Below are positions 58,036-64,000 of a stretch of DNA of 64,000 nucleotides, piece after piece. The translations under genes and the position numbers were made by a program. The stretch comes from Ryuthela nishihirai (lineage: Eukaryota; Arthropoda; Arachnida; Araneae; Heptathelidae). Location: the NCBI GenBank assembly GCA_038380435.1, contig JAWZYU010000001.1:10334001-10398000 (forward strand), read 5' to 3'. A model generated the notes under the pieces. The model saw only the letters and a list, made by a program, of their open reading frames with translations, was not told where the DNA came from and made no database searches. Numbering within the stretch: position 1 is the first letter of the stretch; each line of letters begins with the position of its first letter.

Positions 58036-58965
58036 CCAGAACAAAATTATTGGAGACAACATTTTAACCTAAACATATTGTAAACAATGAACAACTGTTC
58101 TGTCCTTTTTACCCACCCCTACAATCAATCTTATAACAAGCCTAAAAAAGAAACTAAACAATTCACTGTTTATCTGCAGTATAAAAAAAGATCCAGGAAT
58201 TAAATAATCCCATCAAAGACAACAAGCCTGAACACATGAATTATTGCAGAGAACGAAATGACCCACAGAACTAAATAATCCCATCAGAGACAAGCTTAAA
58301 AAACACGAATTATTGTATACGTTGGGTTGTTTTACCTCTGAGCAGCACTTTTTTTTTGCACACAATGGGCTAAATGGCCAGGTCACAAGGACCCTGAAGG
58401 CTCAGAGAAGGTTGGGGGAGGGACCCACTGGAACAGCTGTTAGGAGAGATGGTAGCCTCCCGTCAAAGCCATCCAGCGTGGTCTTTAACGTGCACAGAGT
58501 ATGGCTCTCCCTCACATGGGACCACAGCTTAATGCCCCATCTGATGGGCGGCAGCCTTTCCAAGCCCATTGGTGTCCCCTATTGATCATGGGCAGGGTGG
58601 GAAGTTTTGCAGAGATAAATCTCAATGCTGACCCAGGCGGGACTCGAACCTGGGAACTGCAGTTTACAAGCCTGGTGAGCTACCGACTGAGCCACCCATG
58701 CCCTTAATTATTGTACACGAATCACCACTGATCATCAGTATAAAAATCCATGGAACTAAATATTCCCATCAGAGAAAGTAAGCCTAAAAACACAAATTAT
58801 CATAAACAATTTACTGCTGATCTGCAGTATAAAAAAGTCCCCAGAACTAAATACCATCAGAGACAACATGCCTAAAAATTATGAATTTTGTAAACAATGC
58901 ACCACCATCCACATTATTAAAAAAAAAAAGACCAGAGAAAGATAATCTCATTGGGACAAACATTT
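58036..58965. repeat. degenerate satellite, about 70-95-bp units
   Basis: The phrase CCAGAACTAAATAATCCCAT or a close variant recurs at about 58192, 58263, 58748 and 58838, each followed by CAGAGACAA, AAGCCTAAAAACAC, AATTATTGTAAACAAT and CTGATCTGCAGTATAAAAA. Partial units occur at 58036 and 58933. A full SINE splits one unit at 58321. Confidence 0.8.
58321..58704 (-). repeat. tRNA-SINE family 2, full-length, in satellite
   Basis: On the minus strand the head carries TGGCTCAGTCGGTAGCTC (A box) and GGTTCGAGTCCCGCC (B box); the tail is AAAACAACCCAAC. AATTATTGTATACG on the left and AATTATTGTACACG on the right form a target duplication of about 14 bp with one change. Confidence 0.9.
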
Positions 58966-60268
58966 CTTCAGAGCATATCCCTAAAGAAGAAATCATTCCA
59001 TTTCCCACTTAACACAATAATAGGGAATATGCATTAACTAAATATCAAAAATTGTCTGCAACTTTCAGTACTTACTTGAGGCAAAATTTATACCTTTAAG
59101 CTACATATATGGGAATTAAATCCAAACTGCATTAAAAAAAATGTTTTTTTTTTTAAACAGGCCCCTTCTGGTTAAACTCACAACTTTATTCACCTTAGAT
59201 AGTTAAACCTGATAAAAAAAAAGAAAAAAAAATCAAGAGCCAGAGGCCACAAGAAATATCAACCGATAATCCAATAGATCAAATCTTCTGATACGACATA
59301 CGTTATTCGCTTATGTTACTTTACACATCTTAAGAATGTTCGGTTACCACTCGTGGTGCCGTCTAGTGAACTGAGTACTGTAAACTGAAGGTGTACTTTC
59401 ATATTGATTATTAGTTACAAGTTATTAGTGATTAAAATATACTTAAATAATGTAAAAAAAAGTGTGTTGGAACCTTGTGAGCCTCATTCAGTTAGAGTTG
59501 AAAACAAATTAGCTTCCCATTTAAACAATCTGAGTTTAGTGATGAATATTTTATTGCACACATTAAATGTTGATTAATATGAATTAAATTTCCTGTAAGA
59601 TAGGGAATATAAGACAAAAAGCTTAAATCAGTTTAGTTACATTTTTAGCATATGCACTTCATATTAATAAAATTTAACTTAATTGCTAATAATCAACAAT
59701 ATGTAGCAGTGGATGCAGCAGTTGGATTGCTGGCAGTGGCAGCTTGTCATGTTGCACAGGAAACATTGGCTTACTACAGCCAAGTAACTGCATCTGTACA
59801 TTTTTTATGCTAATGAAAGTTAACCTAATAACTATCTATTAATAACTAACAATCAATATGTAAAAACCATTAATTGATTATTAATTGACTAATAGCCTCT
59901 GAGCTACATTTCAAGCAGCTCGGAGGTAATACAATCCAAATACATACCTTTTGTGATCACCTGTGGGTTACAAAGTTATGGTAAAACAAAATCGACATTG
60001 GTCAACAAATGGCAAGCGAAATGCACTAGGTCAAACTAGGAAGATAAGTAGGAAATAATACTACTAGGAAGCAGTAGGAAGAGAAGTAACGTACAGTAGG
60101 GAACATTAAGTGCATAACTGATTATAATCAAAAGTGCCTAAACTCTAATGGAAAAGTTTTAATCCTATCAACCCAATAGCCCAACTCTGATAACAATAGA
60201 CATGCATGAGATTCATTCAAGTTGCAATGTTAATCACGGTACAGACAGGGAAGTTCTCTAATCTGTAT
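58966..60268. other. no recognised gene
   Basis: AT-rich, no coding frame over 60 codons with features. No match to other repeats in the window. Confidence 0.4.
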
Positions 60269-60270
60269 TA

Positions 60271-61610
60271 CACTGCTGGACATTAAAAGTGCAACACCAG
60301 GAAAGACAAGAGATACCAAAGTCATATTTAGTGAATACATAGTTTAAGTTACAAGGATCAAATGATTACAAATACAACTCAGTTAGACTTGTGGAATACA
60401 AAGAAATCAGTATCTTGTAGCCACCATGAGAGGCAATAACCGCTGCCACACGGCCGGCATTGAGAGGATGAGACGTTATATGTGTTTTTGGGAAATGTCA
60501 GTCCATGCAGTTTCAATACATAGCCAAAATTCATCTGTCGTAGCAGCTGCTGGTGTCTGGTGTGCTAGTTGTCGTGAGATCATGGACCAGACGTTTAACT
60601 GGAGACAGATCCGGTGAGCATGCAGGTCAAGGCAGAAATGTCATATGGTGGCTATCCAGGAATTGTTGGATGATGCATGCCACATGTGGTTGGACATTGT
60701 CCTGTTGGTAAATGGCACCAGGGAGCCCTGAAGATAAGGTACAACCACAGCTCCAACATCTCAGTGATGTAACCTGGCTGTTCAAAGTACTGGTAATGAG
60801 TACGAGGTGTGTGCATGAGTGGAGTCCAATGGCACCCCATACCATAACACTACAGGCCAGACCTGTATGGCACTGTCTCACTGAGCCTGTCGCCGCGGTA
60901 CTGCCAGATTCATATTCATCCATCATGGTGCTACATACTGAAGCAGGATTCGTCTGAAAAGACGATGCGATGCCATTCGCACATCCATGCGCAATGTTCT
61001 TGGCACCATTGCAGTCACACATGCCTATGTTGTAGAGTCAATGGTAGCAAAAGCAATGGCTGCCTAGCAAAGATGCCCTGATGCTGCAGATGACATCGAA
61101 CTGTAAGTGTGGACACTGGTTGATGTGCAACACACCCTAACTGCTGAGCTAAAGTGTTTGATGTGGCTGTATGATCATTCAAAGCCATGCACACAAGATG
61201 TCTGTCCTGTGTGTTTGTTTGTGTGACAAGGCTGTTGAGATCCCTCACGTCAGTGAGTTCATTCCTTCTCAACCCACTGACACCATATTCTCATCACTGT
61301 GGCAGCATTCTATCCAACATGAGCACCAATGTCTCGGTATGATAATCCACCTTCCCGTAATCCCACAATTCTCCCTCAATCAAAGTCGGAAACCTGGTCA
61401 TATGGATGCCATGTTCTGCAATGGGCATACTTGATCCTTCAGTGTGCAAAAACTGTGAGCAAACACAATTCCAGTGCTTTACACTGGCTCTTTGTAATCT
61501 CCTCTTATACCACTGCCAGGGGACATTACTCCCATGGGCTACCCATCTTGGTTATTTCAGAACAATCTGATGAGTTCTTCCTGGTGTTGCACTTTTAATG
61601 GCCAGCAGTG
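60271..61610 (-). mobile_element. Tc1/mariner-type transposon with both ends
   Basis: A 1,340-bp element with inverted ends CACTGCTGGACATTAAAAGT (left) and, reverse complement of the right, CACTGCTGGCCATTAAAAGT, both continuing GCAACACCAGGAA. TA flanks each side (60269-60270, 61611-61612). Length and TA duplication are typical of Tc1-like elements. Confidence 0.92.
60390..61272 (-). pseudogene. Tc1-like transposase relic
   Basis: Minus strand from 61272: RHLVCMALNDHTATSNTLAQ and VSTLTVRCHLQHQGIFARQP, the paired helix-turn-helix DNA-binding part. 60627-61022 has FQTNPASVCSTMMDEYESGS, SVMVWGAIGLHS and GAIYQQDNVQPHVACIIQQF (second catalytic Asp in QQDN). The SPDLSPIE-type end lies in broken frames down to about 60400. 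The first catalytic Asp block (FSDES) reads FQTNP, so it is changed. Frameshifts near 61015 and 60620. Confidence 0.8.
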
Positions 61611-61612
61611 TA

Positions 61613-62221
61613 TTTTCTTCATTTCAAAGTTTTCGATTCTAAGTAATCCAATTAGTGTTTAGTTGACCAGAGCTGGGAGAGTTTGGTATAGATTAAATAG
61701 ACATCCATTTAAAAATAATCTATGATTCTCAATTCTGAAAAAGAATTTAGGTGTGGACTCTGTTATGTTTTCTGTCTAGAAATGGTCAACTGGAGTCAGA
61801 TTTCCTCTTATTGGTGCACAGGTGAGCCCACAAGCAAGCACAGACTAGGGAGTGGTAACAGCTGCACCTTTAGTAAAGTAGAAGAGCTAAATCAGAAACA
61901 ATTCTTCCCTTTCATTAACATTCTCCGTTTAGGAAAAGGGAAAAAATACTGTACAATTTGGAAGCAGATTTTCTTTAGTGTAAAACTGAAGAAACTCTAA
62001 AAATTTTCAAAGACAAAATCAGATTTTCGAATTTAAAACCAAAAATTGGAAAAATCCAATAAAATCGGAGAAGTTGGCAGCTCTGTTGTTGGTATAATTA
62101 TTGTTCAGTAATAGTTAATTACTGTGTTACAGGTAATATGGTTGTAATAATTCTTGTCAAAAAATGGCTATATATTCATTATGATCTACTGCTGTAACTA
62201 AAATTTTATTTCCCCTTAAAA
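61613..62221. other. no recognised gene
   Basis: A 92-codon frame at 61722-62000 shows no family motif. I see no repeat match. Confidence 0.4.
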
Positions 62222-62665
62222 ATAACCTAAAATTCTCTGTCATTGAACAATAAAATTTTAAAGTTTATCCTTCAAATTATTTGCATGTTAAAGGTTTTTA
62301 GGAGAAAACTCAGAAGCTTTTCAGAGCAAGGACAATGCTCCATCTAAAAGCTCCAAAAAGCTTCTGAGTTTTCTCCTAAAAACTTTTAACATGCAAATAG
62401 TTTGAAGGATAAACTTCAAAATTTTATTGCTCAATGACAGAGAATTTTAGGTTATTTTCAATTAATTTCTGAGCAACAAGGTCCTTTTAATTGTGATTTT
62501 CTCCTTGTTTCTTAACATTATGGAATGTTTGTTCTCTTTAAATACACAATTAAAAGGACCTTCTTGCTCAGAAATTAATTAAAAAGAACTTAAAATTTTC
62601 TGACAACATATTGATCAATGACAGAGAATTTTATGTTATTTTTAATTGTTTTCCTTCCGTTAAAA
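62222..62665. repeat. Penelope terminal repeats in alternating orientation
   Basis: A minus copy (about 62222-62340) and a plus copy (62350-62490) of the Penelope terminal repeat meet head on around AGAAGCTTTTC...GAAAAGCTTCT-like hammerhead-core sequence. A third piece (about 62550-62620) is the reverse complement of 62465-62500, and a fourth (from 62617) is plus again. No Penelope coding sequence is attached. Confidence 0.8.
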
Positions 62666-63417
62666 AGTTCTTTAGGCTCCCATAAAAACCAACACATTAA
62701 GGTGAAGTGAAAGGCGATTCTACATTGAATCTTGCTCAACAGATGTCGCTGAATATCACTCGATTCCTAGGAGTGGGATTGACCACACGGAGGACATTAG
62801 GAGGCTTCTGTATTGTTTGTACTAAAGAGGTAATTTCTAAAGAATTTATTTCTAAAGACTAATTTTCTAAAAAATTTGATTTTTAAAAACTAATTTTCTA
62901 AAATTGACTAAATTTCTAAAGAATTGATTTCTAAAAATAGGTTTAATAGGAGGAGAATGCCCCCAACGAGAGGCTAAACACCTAAGTTTCTGCTTCCTTG
63001 AGCTTCTGATTTCTTTTGCTTTTCACAGCTGAAATAGTTCTTATGATGATTTTATTCTTGAATGTTTTTAGTTTTATTGAGTAATTCTTTGACGTAATAA
63101 TATAGGTGAAACTTCTTTACATATCCATAGTAAATACACAGATAACCTGTAGATATAGAATTCAACAATTATTCATCTGAAAAAAATTATTGCCTGCCGA
63201 GTCAGTAGTAATTTTTTCGGATGAATAGTTCTTTACATATATTTGTAGTTTAATTTTATTTATGTTTTTATATGTATATATTACCGTTTCAGTTATAAGT
63301 CAATTTTCCAAACAAATCAAAAGAAATTAGACCATATCGAAATATTCAATATGCTCTATATTTAATAATTTAATATATAAATATATGAGTTTTGTACTGT
63401 GATAAAAAGATTTAATT
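62666..63417. other. no gene; simple repeats and a hairpin
   Basis: A degenerate tandem of ATTTCTAAAGAATT-like units spans about 62830-62935. An imperfect inverted repeat (AATTATTCATCTGAAAAAAA against its counterpart ending at 63231) spans about 63168-63231. No coding frame. Confidence 0.55.
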
Positions 63418-63612
63418 CCGATGGCCAATCGATTATCTTACTTGACTACTAATGAAAAGGACCTGAGTTCGAGCCTCAGATAAGGAAATGATATTTTGTT
63501 TCTTGTGTTGTCTCTCTGGTGATGTCTCACCTTCCACACAATGACATCTGAAATATAGTTATATTTACAGACTATTGTCAGACCAATGTGGCAAGCAGCT
63601 GCTTGAAGAACT
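63418..63612 (+). repeat. tRNA-derived SINE, family 1 (copy 4)
   Basis: Carries GAGTTCGAGCCTCAGATAAG (B box), GATGTCTCACCTTCCACA and the tail CAGACCAATGTGGCAAGCAG then CTGCTTGAAG. The A-box region is diverged. Confidence 0.75.
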
Positions 63613-64000
63613 TTTTTCTTATAAAAGTTTGGCAGAATCTAAACCGATTAACTCTAAATTTTGTATACTTTTTAGTCTCTGATTTTCGCAGAACTTTTGT
63701 ATTTTCAAAAATTCGGAGTACATTTGAAATAATTAGCTGGAAAGAATTTAGTTGCCCTGAGTGGGATTTTTTTCCCCAGCTAATTATTTGAAATATTTCT
63801 TGCCTACAGAATATTTTCCTGTCACACTTTATTAATGAATTAGAGTACTTTTTTTTAAATATTGTACTCCCTAAACTACCTTGCTTATGTGCATTTGCAA
63901 ATACCTGGTTTAACAGTAGCCACTAGTTACACTAATCTTAGTAATTGAAACGATACGTGAGGAATCATGTTCGCTTATTATTTCAGTGGGTTACAATAAT
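63613..64000. other. no gene; one small inverted repeat
   Basis: AAATAATTAGCTGG at about 63727 and its reverse complement CCAGCTAATTATTT at about 63776 form a 14-bp inverted repeat with a loop of about 35 bases. Otherwise AT-rich with no gene. Confidence 0.5.

Noticed and set aside
1..64000. CRISPR arrays, operons, bacterial promoters or terminators
   Set aside because: No spaced direct-repeat array or prokaryotic gene layout exists; the window is eukaryotic repeat DNA.

Overview
The window looks like repeat-dense, gene-poor nuclear DNA from an invertebrate animal. It is AT-rich, I found no intact host gene, and reading frames over about 150 codons are almost all parts of transposable elements. 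The element mix is RTE-like LINEs, a Penelope-like element, Tc1/mariner, hAT and piggyBac-type DNA elements, two tRNA-derived SINE families, and a multicopy protein family of unknown function that I recall from many invertebrate genomes. I cannot name the species.

The dominant repeat is one RTE-like LINE family (AP-type endonuclease, reverse transcriptase and a C-terminal region, ending in a GAT-repeat tail). I count nine copies, A to I: A 309-2197(+), B 8914-11894(-), C 17457-21434(-), D 21797-23181 plus 27120-29356(+), E 36588-40309(+), F 42728-44304 plus 55635-57564(-), G 44651-47641(-), H 49888-51935(+), I 53643-53716(-). All are broken by frameshifts or stops. C, E and F are about full length; E is flanked by a 10-bp target duplication.

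Much of the window is nested. LINE F is split by an 11.3-kb hAT element (44305-55634). That hAT element holds LINE G and, inside its transposase gene, a 5.75-kb TTAA-flanked element with piggyBac-like ends (48491-54240). The TTAA element in turn carries LINE H, SINEs and a fold-back element centred on LINE I. LINE D is split by a 3.9-kb TTAA-bounded giant imperfect palindrome (23182-27119), which itself carries a small deleted Tc1 element. LINE B sits in a Penelope-like element, and LINE E sits in a CR1/jockey-like LINE with a clean target duplication.

Outside the nests: 2.2-7.2 kb has a SINE, a 95-bp direct repeat and a hAT (ZMYM1-like) relic broken by a fold-back repeat; 7.2-13.5 kb is Penelope-like DNA with hammerhead-like motifs; 13.5-17.4 kb is featureless apart from a perfect 24-bp palindrome; 29.6-32 kb has a Tc1 relic with an inverted duplication of its end and one candidate host exon; 32.4-34.3 kb is the relic of the unknown multicopy protein family carrying a hAT MITE; 57.6-64 kb has a degenerate satellite, a TIR-complete Tc1 element, Penelope-repeat hairpins and a SINE. 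Nothing here looks like an operon or a functional gene cluster. The value of the window is its datable insertion order and its fold-back structures.
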